A DNA stretch of 64,000 nt from Nectonema munidae (taxonomy: Eukaryota > Nematomorpha > Nectonematoida > Nectonematidae): the NCBI GenBank assembly GCA_030549495.1, contig JAUIRK010000497.1, forward strand, positions 101,580 to 165,579, given 5' to 3'. Made by a program: the position numbers and the translations under genes. The notes under the pieces were generated by a model. The model saw only the letters and a list, made by a program, of their open reading frames with translations. It did no database searches and was not told the origin of the DNA. Shown in pieces: positions 37,201 to 51,065 of the stretch; position 1 is the first letter of the stretch, and every line of letters begins with the position of its first letter.

Positions 37201-40200
37201 TTTACCATTAAGTCACCTGTGAAAGCCAATTTACTGACAGGTAAAATATTTTGGGTGAATTAATCATCAAAAGTTGGTTTATTAAATAAATTAAGACAAT
37301 ATCAACCCAAAAAATGTTGAATATATAATATATTTTCAAGTTTATATATTAGGCATTGATTGATTTTCATGAAAAATAAATGACACCATCAGATTCACAA
37401 TAAATTATGGAGTGGGTTCGTGCGAGATTTGGTAAAAATATTCAATACTTTAAGGAAAAAGAAGCGCAAGCCTAAGCCTCCCCATCACTGAGGAAATGAA
37501 AATAGCCTGTAACGAAGGGACGATTTAGGGAAGTTAATTTGAAATAATATATACCGTTAAATAACAAATTCATTTGCTAATCAATCATTTGTATAATTAG
37601 ATGTTATATCACTGATATATATATATATACCATTTTCTTATTGAATTCGTCCTTTTTCACTTAGTATGTTAATTTAAAATACTTTTTGTAAAAAAACAAA
37701 ATTAAAAATTAAAATGATTAATATTTTTTTATGTTATTTATCGAATATATTAAATGTGTTTGGAGTGAAAAAAAATGACAAAACCTTATTGACAAGAATA
37801 TGTTATCAATCAAATAACGGGTTGGAACTTGATAGAAAAAACGTAGCAAAGATTGAAAGCGTAGCGAACTTGGATATTAATCAAAATTGTTTTACTGTAA
37901 GTAATTTTGCCATCGTATCATGCCGCAATTTCGAAACGTGTATGCGACGACCGGCGTGACATGGGTGTACCAATAAATGAAATTACTCTGGTCATAAGAG
38001 GGCTAGTCTTTTGAATCTTATAAACATTAAATGTATAATTCTCGAATGAAAATCCTCAAAAATGGAGTTGAAACAAAATATTGAAATAATTTTGTTATTT
38101 TAGGATTTTTTGCGTTAATTGACAAAATTTAAACTATAAAAGTTTTTGATAATTTTGGTATTTTTTCACTTAATTTTTCATTAAATTATTATTAAAAGAG
38201 AACATTGGATTACTTTCCATCCTTATCTTTGGAAACATTTTTTGCAACACTTGTATACATGCTGGGATCAAAAGTGAAATTGCTACTCAATACGCTCTTT
38301 CTGCAAAGTAAAAAGGATGAAAAATATAAATTAAAAGTTTAAAAAGTACTCCTTCTCGACGCTAAACTCGCCTTCATTCGGAATAGAGACGATTAAGAAT
38401 CCCTTGTCATCGAAGGCTTTCACCATCTGCTCTATGATCGCAGCCTTGCTCAGCGAGTACTCTTTGTTGAACTTACTTGATTGGTCTGAGTAGAGAGAAG
38501 TTGAGAGGTGCTCTGCGCTAACTTTAAGCGTTCTTTCTTCCGTTATCTCTACCTTCACTTCTTCGCGTTTGAAACTGGAGACATCGAAAGTGTAAACGCT
38601 CCTAAAATACTCCAAAATCGAATCCCTTTTCACGCCACCGCGTCTCCCTCTTACCTTCCTTGTTCATCAATAACACAATTTTTTTCGTAGTCAGGGGTAT
38701 CGCTTGATCGCAGTCTAAATAAAATTCGTTTATTCCATTATCGCACAAACGGATTCAATTTATCTCGATCCGAAACTACTAAGAAATTCATCGCTAAACA
38801 CTCTATCGCTGATTTTGCCTACCCAAATGTCTTCCTTAGGTTGCATAAAAGTTGACAAGTGTCCAACCCATTCTTCATTGGCATAATACATCTCAAAAAC
38901 TAGCGAAAAATTGATAGCTTTCCATAAGAAACATCATATCGATCACATACGTCATCAAATATATAGGATCTCAAGGCTTACGCAAAAAACTGTTTACAAA
39001 TGCGCTGTTTTATGAAAATGAGTAAATCATATTTAATAGAAGATTTTTAGACGCGACCTATTTTTAGTACCATTTTCCAATTCTATGCGCTTATTGAACA
39101 TTGCTTGATTTGTTTGGCTTTAAAAGATGTATAAAACAAGAGTTCCTTGAGGCACAAAATGCTTCATAAATTTTTTTCCACGCTCTTTATGGAGAACATT
39201 CACATTCGGGAAACTAACTTTAATGTTTGCCTTGAAATTGATCTTTCAAAATCAGTAATTGAAAGAAAGGAATTTTTCCTTTCTTAGACTTTAAACAGTT
39301 TTCATATATTTCATTCAAATGGTCATTATTCTTTATATCAGACATCAACAGGAGCTAATACTTGATTCCAACAAAATCTTTATCAGTTAATTCTTGCGCT
39401 TCTTTGGGCTCGTTGTACACATCGCAATCTAGATTTAAATCTAGATTTAATTTGAAATTTTATTCAAATTTATTTTTATTTTTGAAAATTTTCAGTAAAA
39501 AATAACAAAAAGTGAAAATAATTTCTTAAAATAAAAATTAGTTGTTTTTGAAAAATTGATAAAACAGATCATAAAAAATTATATGAATTTAATAAGTGAT
39601 AAAATAGTGAGTTTGATGTACATGCACAGTTTCCTTTAGACATTAAAAATTTTTTCGATTCAATGCAAAAATTACAATTTTGTTCTTTTAAAAACTAAGA
39701 TTTTAGCTATATTTTTTTTGAAAAAATGATTTTGTCTCAAATTGACAAAAAAAAAAGTGTGTACTTATGGGTTAAACAGGAGTCGGTTCCTAAATTTAAA
39801 AGCTTTAAGATATATCATCGTCAAAACGAATGTTTTATTCCATATGCACGAACTGTGATGTCAGGAAAATTCTCCGAAAAGACAATTGACCGCAAACTTT
39901 TTTTTCTTTGGATAAAATTTACAAAAATTAAAATTAGCTAGTTGGTAAATTACTCAGTTATAATTAGTAACCAAAATACTGGGTGTGCAGACAAAATGTC
40001 TAAAGACAAAATCTCAACAGACAAAATATATATACAAAATATACACACGAAAGTGTATATATTGTCTTTTTTTGTCTTATATGCAAAGAATTGAAAACAA
40101 ATCATATTTATATTTGTTAAAAAAATTTTATTCTTTGAAAATTTGCATGCATACCTCATTTCATAGGGGTAATCTGAAAAGCTGGAAAAACTGCCTGAAA

Positions 40201-43200
40201 TTGAGTTCGATGACCCTAACTTGAAAATGAAATCTACGCGATTTTAAATTTGAATTTTTTTTGAGAAAAAATAAGATCAATAACAGTCAACCCGCGTTTT
40301 TCGGTCACAATCTCTTTTTGAAAAAAATGACAGATCTAAGAGACTGGAGGAAAATTGAAACAATATCTACCATAATAAACTTTTTATTCTGTAATAAAAG
40401 AAGTTATTCTTTATGAAAAAGCTAGATGTTATCTTTCCTTTGTTATCTTTTGAACTGCAGATATGATATTATTTATTAGAAAAAATTGAAAATTAGATTT
40501 AATGCAAAGAATGAAGCTGTATAATTTGGTTGATATACTCCTTTCATTAAGAGTAATGCGTATGTTTATGATTATCCGTATAGTGTCTATTTTTATGGCT
40601 ATGGATCTTTAGAATTTATTAGATATCTTTGAACAGCTTGAAACCATTAAGTAGTCGTAATTATTTTTTTACATGTACTTCAGTTCAAAAATCATTTAAT
40701 ATAAATTTAATCACGATATTTATCTTAAAAGTTATCTTTTTTTGTGATCATCTTTAATAATGAATAATTCTTTCCTTTATGTTTTTTCGCAAATAAATGT
40801 CCTCGTTCTTCTCCGTCATTAACGACGACTTGAGAACTATTTCCGTTTTTTGATACTTTTTCATTTAATTTGCTTAAACCTGGAAAGAATTGGACTCAAC
40901 ATTTTGAACTTATGACACTTTGATAAGATTTTTTAGAATTGTATACTTCGAGGGGTGTTTTTGTTTTATAGTGATGAAAAAACGCTACCTGTTGAAAGTC
41001 GGCATCGCTTGATTTTTCGCACTTGCATTTCTTTTGAACTTGACGAGTAAGCGGCTGTTTTTCATTTCACACGCCATGCTTTCGATTATGAGATTTGGAA
41101 GCAAGGGATATTCTTTGCAGAAGTTTTCTGTTTGGTTGTTCACATTTGTTCTTTTTGCCGTTACTTTGATCGTGCCTTCAAAAGTAACTTGAGAATCAAT
41201 GCTTTGTGTTGGATATCCTTGTGTATCAAACTCATAAACAACTCTAAATCATTTAATGCAAGTTCATTAAGTATACAGGAAAATAAGCAATACAATTAGG
41301 ATCAAGAATTACCTATCCTCACTATCGATGTAATAAAATTGTTCATTTGTATCTTTGCCTTTTTGTTCCTGGATATTTCTTAATCGTGTGAAAGAGTGAA
41401 TTAACGACAAAGCACACGTATATATTTATATATATTAATGCATTAGAAACCTTGTGTTATCTTTTTGGAAATCCGTGATTGCAATTTTTACAACGAGTTG
41501 ATTTTGCGAGAAAGAAGGCTCCACTTTTTTGGTATCCACGAAGTCGGGGATGGCGAACATTTTTATGGTGTTATCTCCTCCTTTCATCTTATTTGAAATA
41601 AGTAGCTTTTTATCTGAAGTGACTTTGATGCTCACGTCTTCAGGCTTGGTGTCGAACAGGTCTACTTTATACACTATGCTGAAATATAGAAAGATTTTTT
41701 TATAACTTTTAGGTATATAAGTGCCAAAAGATTACCATTTATTAACTTCATCAATTTCGAAATCTTTTGAAAAAGCAACTTCCTTTTTGTTAGTTGCACT
41801 GAAAAAAGAAAAATAATACAACCTCTTTAATGAAACTCTGATTGAAAAAAGATACGTGTCAATGTTTTGAAGTATAACTTTTTGTTCTTTTGAAGAAGAC
41901 TTTTTGAAATCAATGATCAAGTACTCCTTTTCCAAGGAAGTCTTTAGGATCTTTTCAATGAAAAGATTTTTAGGAAGAAGAGTCTCTTTTTCAAATCTCT
42001 TCACGACTCTTTTGTTATTAATAACTTTGTCTTCAACAGAAAAAATTTTGATCGAATTATTTTGAGTTACTTCAACTTTACAATCGTTGATAGCATTAAA
42101 GTCAGAAATGTTGATTTTTATTTGAAACCTTGACAATAACAGAATAAAACAATAAAAAGGAGAAAAATAGGGCAGAATTTGTAAAATAGTAGTAAAATAA
42201 AAAAATATTTTATTAAAATTGAAACTTTGCAATAAAAAATTGAATTCTTGACATTTTAGTATTAATGCTGCGCTTGAATTATGATGAAACCAATATATCA
42301 TTTGCTATTATATGAAAGATTTTATGATTTTATTAAAGACAGAGCTATTTATCATTCAATTCTTTTATGCAAAGCACTTCCTTCAACAATAATTTAATAT
42401 TTTTCATTTAAAAATAATAGATATAAAAGTAATCACGTGTCATCATCATCATCAGTTTCACTATTTTTGGTGATATTTTCGTGATTATCAAGGCACACAT
42501 CTTCAGGCTTATTTGTTGCCTTATCAGGGCTAAAATTATGAAAGATCTGTTGTAAAAGTTCAAAATAAAAGTGAGTGTCGAATATTACCTTGAAACTCGG
42601 CTTTCATATTCTAAGACGAGTGTTTCTTCGTTAACTCTCGCATTTTTTATGCTTTGAACGATGGTGTTTTTTGGTAAAGAAATTTCCGAATGAAACACCC
42701 TCTTGCATTTGGAGCCATCATCGGCGATAGAATCTTCATCTTCAATTTCAATTTTAACAATCTTTTCTTTCTCGAGTACTTTGAAAGTAAGATTTTCGGA
42801 TTTTGTTGTAGGCGTTTTGACCACAAATCTTTCTCTGAATAAAAAAAATGAAAAACATTTTGAAATAAATGAAATATGAAATTACTTCTGAATTGTTTCT
42901 GTTTTATTGGTTGCGCTGTCATAAACACTATCATCCCTTGTTAGCACTTCAATGATTAGTTCTTCGCTTTCAGATATGAATCGCTTTTTAATGCTTCTTG
43001 CATCAACATCTTCAGGAATTTGGAACTCCCTTCTACTTACAACTCTTTCCACCTTTTCGTTGATAATTTCATCTCGCACCAATTTAACTAAAATAGTCTT
43101 TCTCTCTGTTAGTTCTACTTCAACATCCTTTGGTTTATAGCCAGTTATTTTTACGCAAGTTTCGATACTTAAAGAGAAAGCTTTATTCCATAAAGGATAC

Positions 43201-46200
43201 GTATGATTTAAAAAAGAAAAAATACTTTCCCGTGACATTTTTGTCAAATTTAGCTTCTTCAATGACTGATTCCTGTTCTTTGGGCATATTTAAAGGCTTT
43301 CCTACTCTACTTTCGGGTGCATTCGTCTGTAGGGGCGTGAAATGGACGAATAGTTGGCCATCTAAGCACTTGGTCGTCATGCTTTCCACGTTAGCATCTT
43401 CAGGAATTTCGTATTCTTTTTCCACATTTAGCTCATTGCTCCCTTCTTTTTTACTCATGACTCGAATTGTTTTGCGCTCTGTTACTTCAACATGAACATC
43501 TTTTGGTTCGATCCCTGAAACCTCTATCTTTGTTTCCAAGCTTTAAATAAATCGTTTAAGTAGATGTGTTATAGTTATGCAACAAGCAACACAACAGCAA
43601 CTAACGGCATATCGCAAACAAATTTTTTTACAAAGCTCTTAAATTCCTCATCACTCATCTACTTGAGATAAATATCTTCAATAGAAATAAAACAGTTCTT
43701 CATTTTGTGCTAAATGAAGACTTTGTGTCTTTTAATAAAAAAATTACTGCTCCTTCAAATGTAAACTCTTCCAGGCAATTAATATCTACTTTTCGAAGAT
43801 TAAGAAGAAAAAAGAAAATACCTTCCCTCCGTGTTTTTCGAGTACTCCGTTTTTTCGATTTTGGTCTCTTTTTCACATGTTTGAGTTTTGGTAGTTGTTT
43901 TAGTTACGTCATCCGTTCTTGTAACTCTTAAGAATAATAAGACTTTGTAGGCATTTTACTTGATGAATTTTAGATAATATCAAAATTTTTGATATAAAAT
44001 ACGTATGTCATATAACAATGGATAAAATTATATTAAGTAAATGAATGACGCTTCAAACAACCCACACACTAAGTAAATGAATGAAATTAAACAAAGTAAA
44101 TCTCCAATCACATTTTGAAAAATAAAAATTTACGTATTTTAGTTTTAATATTTTTTGATAATAGTTGTTTAAAGAGAACTCTTTACTGCCAAAGTGAATC
44201 TAAGCGTGTTTAATGAGAATGCTAATAGGAATCTTCTTCTTCTTATTTGACTACAGTCCCCAAGTTGGGGGTTGGTGGCTACAATTCGCTCTCTCCATTT
44301 TTTCGTGTCGTAAGCATCCTCTTTGTTGAGACCAAGATCTTGGAGTCACTCTGCTAGTCTATCTTTCCATCTTTTGCGTTGTCTTCCCCTGCTTCTCTTT
44401 CCATCCACTTTTTTATCCATCGCTTGTCTCACTATGTCGACCCACGTAATTAGCTGCATTTGGCTACTGCCAATACACTTATTCCAACTCCTGGCTTTTC
44501 TCTCACTTCTTCAGTTCTCTTTTGGTCTTTTGGTGTTACTCTCATAATTTTTCTAAGTATCTTCTTCTCAGTTGCTGCTAATTTCCTTTCGTCTTTTTTT
44601 CTTAAGCTCCAGCGTCCACATCCATATGTCATTACTGGTCTTACGCTTGTTGTTTCAATCTTCGCCTTCAGTTTCATCGGCATTCTTTTGTCATCCATAT
44701 AACTGTTTTTACTTCTCTCCATTTCAACCAGCTGGCATTGATCCTTGCTTGCGCCTTTTTCTCAGAACTTCCTTTCTCCGAAATATGTGTATCCAAATAC
44801 TTGAAGTTTTTTTTATTTGTTTCAACTTTTCTCCATGTCTAACCATCAATTTGCAATTGACAAACAAACAAATTAAATAAAAATTAAAACTAACTATTAT
44901 AACTAAAATATTTCTTCTTTTTCTAAAAAAAATCATAAAACATCAATTTAAAAACAAAAAATACCTAAATTATTTTTACACGTGAGCTGGAAAAAACCAC
45001 AAATGGCCTAAAAAAATTTTCTTAACAAAATTTGTTTCAATAATAATGAGAGTTCTAAGATTCGCTGTATTTTGATTAGTTGATTTTCACTATTGTTGAT
45101 TCCTGATTGAAATATGGTTAATATTTTTATATAAAAATCACATATGATACTTGGATGCTGCATTGACATGGGAGGAGCTGAAAAACAAAAGATAATAATT
45201 TTTATTTATGAAATTCAACACATTACGGATCCGTATATTCATCACATATTCAATGAAATGATCAGACTTTCAATTTTAACAAAATTCTTAAGATATAAAA
45301 GTTTTTGAGAAAATGTAGATGTATGTATCTCATATGAAAATAGCGCTCGTCACGACCGAAATATTTTTATATGCACAAATAGAATAAAGAAATACCTTCT
45401 TTTGTAAATAATGATTGATCTTTTGAGTTATTTACACGAATAGGTGTGGTTAGTCTCGAATCAAACTTTAGGGAATGAACAGTACTGGAAATTAAAATAT
45501 TGCGAAACAAAAAACAGAAAACCAAAGTACCGATCATCAAAAATGAGAACTATCGAAATAACATCTACGGTATTTTTCTGATTCTATATTTGTTTGGATT
45601 TCCATGTAAGTAAAAATTTTACTAAATCAATGCCTTTCATATTACCTGGTATACAAATATTATCATTTTAAATATAAACAATTTTTAAAGTGTTTTGAAT
45701 TGATACGAAGTCGTTTTGTTTGCATTTAAAAGACGGGCATGGTCTTTCAAAAAGATGTGATTGGATGAAAAATTCTGCATAGCAACAATTTCATATATTC
45801 TTCAAAGTAGAATAAAAGATGTCTTTAAGCTTGTTAGTTAATTTGGCGTATTAAGACTTTCTTATAATATAATGTATTTTATCTTTCAGGCATTAGTTTT
45901 CACACCGTATCTCCTACTTTTCCTTCCACACTTAAAGGAAATGGTAATTTTCGTGTGTTACTGGTCACACATTCTGTAGAAAAGGGTTAAAAGTACATTG
46001 TTTGAATAATGAAATACGTTGGAAACGATAAAATTTAATTAATTATTATTAAATAATATTATTGGATTAATATTTTCTAATTGAATTTCAAAAAAGGCAC
46101 AATTTTTGATAAAATTAATTAATTAAGGATAACGACCTGAGTTGACAATCCTACGATTTTACAAGAATAAAATTCCTTGTCTTAATAAATTTATCTTGAT

Positions 46201-49200
46201 TTATAATTAGGATTTTTAAGATTTAAATAAAGCTTCTGATTTCATTAAATATCATCTAATTGTTCTGCAAGTTAAGCGAATTAATCTGAAAGAATCCTTA
46301 AAAAGGATATGGCAGTTGAAAGAAGAATAAAAAAGTAAAGTAGACGATGAGTACTTGTTTTGATCAAAGCGTATGATTAGCTCATCATTAGAGATAGTAA
46401 CATCTTCTAGATTGTCATAAGTCAAATTGGTAGGGAGAGTGTATATTTTGCTCCACTGCTCATCAACTCCATTCACTTCATCCAATGAAACCACTTTGAT
46501 AACGCTGTCACTTATCTTTTCCACTTTTACATTTTCTGGTTTGCAGCGGTCGCGAGGTACTTTTAACTTGAAAATCGTTCTTGAAGCGAAAGTAAACACA
46601 AATATTGATTGGTATGAGAAAAGTTAAAAATACTTATTTGTTGAAATCTTTGTAAACGTTTCTTCGAGTATTTGAGAGCTAGTGTCTGAAGGTTCGCTTA
46701 TTTCAAAAGGACTTGAAAGAGTTGTGTTGGGTGTCGATGTTATGATTTCTTTAGCACTTTTTTCCATTTCACTAATGAAAATACAGCTTTAGATTTTTAA
46801 CTATTCCAACAAAGACATGAAAGTTGTTCAAAATACAAATTATGCTAAATTAACTTGAATAAATTTTATGGTTAAACGCAACAGTTACAAGAATTTTTAT
46901 ATTATATTGGATAGCAAAAGAAGAACGCGTTAATATGATTGATTGAAAGACTAATGTTTACTTTAAGATTTTAAACTGTAAATGTCTGAACACAAAGTCA
47001 TATAGGTAGATAAACGATGATACCTTTGTTAAGGCATGAAAATTTATTTTACACAAAAGTTATACTCATTTGTCTAAAATATTCAATTAATCTCGCTCAC
47101 TAAGATTTTTTTATAACTTTTCCAATTTTACCCATTGAAATATTGAAATAAAATCTTACCTAAAAATACCAAAAGATCAAATTGACCATAGAACATTACA
47201 AACATGTACTTCTAAGTATTCAATTATTATATCACTGTTCAATAAATAAAGTTCAATTAATAAATTAAGTAACGACAAATAAAATTTATTACATTTTTAT
47301 AAGGTCATTTTGACGGCACACTAAAGTAAGGTACTTTTTAATTTTTTTTCTTTTCTGTTAAAAAGTTCAGTACCAAAATAGTAATATTGATCAAGTTTAT
47401 GAAAAAAGTGACAAATTCATTCTACCAAGAGAAACCTGACTTGACCAAAAAAGACTTAGCGATCAATTTAAGGGGTGAGTAATTCTAGTGGGAAAAGAAC
47501 ATTTTACCTGTTTTAGAAATAGGAGAAGAGAATAATTGAGAAAATTAATGCCTTTACATAAAGCAATCTTTTCACCTGACTTTGTGCATGAAAGTGAAAC
47601 CCCTCTTGTTCATATTATTTTGAAGAGGGATGCACGAGACATGGAAAGGTAAAATGAAATAAAAAGGAAAAATTATATACGCACTTTGTGATAGAAATTT
47701 CTGGCAAATCTTCTCTTTCTTTGGAAGTTGGCGTCATTGGAGTGTTTACATGATCTTCGCTTTCGTGTATTCTTAAGGTGTTAGATGATTACAAGTTTAT
47801 GCAATGGATATGTATAGTGAATTAACTTTCATCCTTACTTAATTGGAGTTAAATCTGGGCTAGAGCTTTCGGGTTTGATCGGTATTTTAATCAAAAGTTC
47901 ATCTTTAGCAAAAGATGTTTCAATTTTTTCCAAGACACAATTTTTTGGAATAGAAATGTCCTTTCTGAATTGACTTTTTTTTTGCTTGCCCTGAATGAGT
48001 TCTTCGCGATCAGCTGTAACTCTCAAAGTGTTGTTGTCAATAATGACGACTTTAATGTTTTTCACTGCAAAATCAGGCATACTAACTTTAGCGATTACAC
48101 TGAAAAGGATGAAACGGAATTGATAAAAAAAATGTTTTAGAGAAGTATAAAAGTAATGAACTGTTTGTTATCGGCTAATGTGAATGGTGTTGCAGTTAAT
48201 GGCAAGAAGCTATATGTCTCTTGCATGTTCGAATCTTGGGTGCTCTTTTCTTGTACAGAAGATGTTTGAAAAGAAGATCTAGAATTTGTCGTTGTTTTAA
48301 TGAAGCTACTCTTTTCCATCATATTTGTATTAGAAAGAAAATCATCTACTTTTCTTAAAATATAGACAAAATACAGGGCGACAGAATTTTTGCTTACCGA
48401 ACAATTTCTCGAACAACCAATTTATAAACTTCGTCAAAAGATATAAAGTTTATTAAAATATTTTTAAAAAATCCCAAATTAACATGTTTTCGATGACTTC
48501 CTATTGCTCCCCTATATCGAAAGGCAGATGGGATGCATCAACGGAGAATGGAACAATGATATAGGGACAAATAATACGTTCGCTAAGTAATGCATTAACT
48601 CAGTCTCGAGCAGAAAGAAGTCAAGGAAATTTATTTGCCAAATTCAATTTTGGCGCGATCTCAAGAGTAATCAAAAGTATAAAGCATTTGCTGTCTGCGT
48701 TTTCCATCAATGTATCCAAATTTATGAAAAATGCTTCCATCTTAATATTGAATTCTGTTAAGGCACAGTTAAACCCTTGGAAAGACTGGTAAAGTTGTTG
48801 AAAACTCTAAAAGATCAGATAGGTAAATGAACCTCGAAATAAAGTCCTCCTTCGGATTGTTTTAAAAATCGTGAATCAAAAAAAAAAGATTTTCATCCCA
48901 CGTTTCAAAGATACGCTTCGCTGTATTCACCCGATAAAGACAGCGCACCTGTGTAGTTGATCAGAGCCAAAATTTTCACAAAGCAGTTGAAAAGTTGAGT
49001 ATTCAGGGCTGGTGTTGATAACAGATCAGAATTTAAATAATTTTTTTCAGAGGAAGTACTTAGAGCTAATTTGTGTATGAAATAATGGACAGTCGTAGCG
49101 TTATGTGACGCATTTTTCAAATGAGCTTGAATGTAATACGAATTTCCTTTTAACCCATTTAAGGCCAAGCAAAGCAGACGATATCTAAAAAAAATGCAGA

Positions 49201-50878
49201 CGATTTATATTCAAAGTTATTGAAAAAAGCAGACGAAGATGAAATTACTTATGTTCCAAAATAGGAACATTGGCCGTAAATGGGTTAATATAACCACCTA
49301 GTTATGATGATGATTCATTTAAACCCCCACCCTTCTTGTAGAATGATTTTCTGAATATGGCATTGGTGGATAGGGTCCAATCTTCGTACATCAGACTAAC
49401 TTTTCCAATCCAGTTCATTCTCTTTGAAAAATTGTAGATGGAGAAAATATCGAGGTCAGCCAGATTTTTAGTTATGAAAATTTTTTATGGTTTCATTTTA
49501 AATAGGTTAGATATTTTAAAGGGATGACAATTTTTGTCATGAAGAAACAAACTAAAAGTGGCACATGACCCTGTAAGAGATGGCGTACCACGTGTGCTAT
49601 GCTTTTCATAACTTGGATAATTCGGTGTAAAGGAATTGAGGTTAGGTGACGAATATATCCCTTTACTTCTCGCTTCATTCTCATAAATTCATTTCTGCGT
49701 ATTGTGTTAAAAATAATTGGAAAAAGTCATAGTTAGCGGTGATGAACCCTAGAAAACATCTTGACTCATTTGAAGCAAGGTTATTCAAAATAAAAATAAA
49801 AAAATGGTGTAGTTAAATTGTACTCAAAGACATCAGGAATATCAAAATCCTTTTCAAAATCCTTCGTGCCAAAGTTTGTAGATTTTCTAAAGACTTTGAC
49901 ATAAGTACTATCTTTTCGAGTTTCCAGCACATCCGGTTGCAGGAATGATGAACTCAAATCCTGTTGAATCCTTTAAAAATATGTTTCTGTTTCAATGAAC
50001 TATCATACATGAAAAGGAATGGAAGAAGCGTTACCTGCGTGTGCTTGTAGAAATAGGAATCTTTAGAATCAACTCATTGACAGAGTAAAAAGACTTTATT
50101 TTATCTTTCATGGCATCGTTAGGAAGAGATATTTCTTTTTCCATTTTCTTCGAGTTTGTTCCATCCTTGTGCTCAGCGCAAAGCAAAATCGTATTTTTGT
50201 TTGTCACTTTCAAACTTATTTCACTTGGCTTAAATCCTTTGACATCAATTTTAATAATCTTCCTAAATATATCAAATTTATTCTTACTTTAGTTTTCAAC
50301 AATTTTTGTAAAATAATTCTATTCTATTCTCTCAGTACTTTTTATATAAATAATTAGGGTGTTTTTCATTTTAGACATTTTTAGAATTTTATTACTCAAA
50401 ACCCTTTAAATTAGTTAAGAATTTTTTATATGAAAATTAGTGCTTTTCCATTTTTCACGCATTCAAACAAAAGCTACAAAAAAATTAAAAATTTTCAAAG
50501 TTATAAGAGAATATAAAAACTCTCAAGAATATACCATTCATAACATTATATATATATATTATAAAAACTTTCAAGAATAGACCATTCATAACGGACTAAA
50601 ATTACATTTAAAATCAAGTTACTAACTTTGAGTCACTTCAAAATAAAAGATAAAATAAAGTTGAGTTACTTCAAGCAAGTGTTAAAAACAATATTCCAAT
50701 TAGTTTTTCCTCTTTAAGGTTTTTTTTTTTTCCCCCGGAAAAGAGGACCTCTAATTTTTTAAATTTCCCGGGGGTTCCTGGGAAGAAAAAAAAAATTTTT
50801 TTTTTTAAAAAAATTTAAAAAAAAAATTAATATTACATTTAAAATTTTTTTTTTAAAAAAAAAAATTTAATTAAAAAA

Positions 50879-50910
<32 letters not shown>

Positions 50911-51032
50911 GTGTTTTTTTTTTTCCTTTTTTTTTTTTTTTTTTTTAAAAAAAAAACAAAAACCCTTCCAAGTTGTTTTTTTTTTTTTTTTTTTTTTTAT
51001 TATTTTCTTTTTTTTTTTAAAAAAAAATTTTT

Positions 51033-51065
<33 letters not shown>

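Noticed and set aside
42952-43495. Plus-strand ORFs over ACD 6 and ACD 7
   Set aside because: Antisense shadows of ACD exons.
46252-46354. Unspliced C-terminal extension of ACD 5 (ending in TGA at 46252)
   Set aside because: Kept only as an alternative. The AA|GTACTC donor fits the phase-2 rule and the extension is not domain-like.
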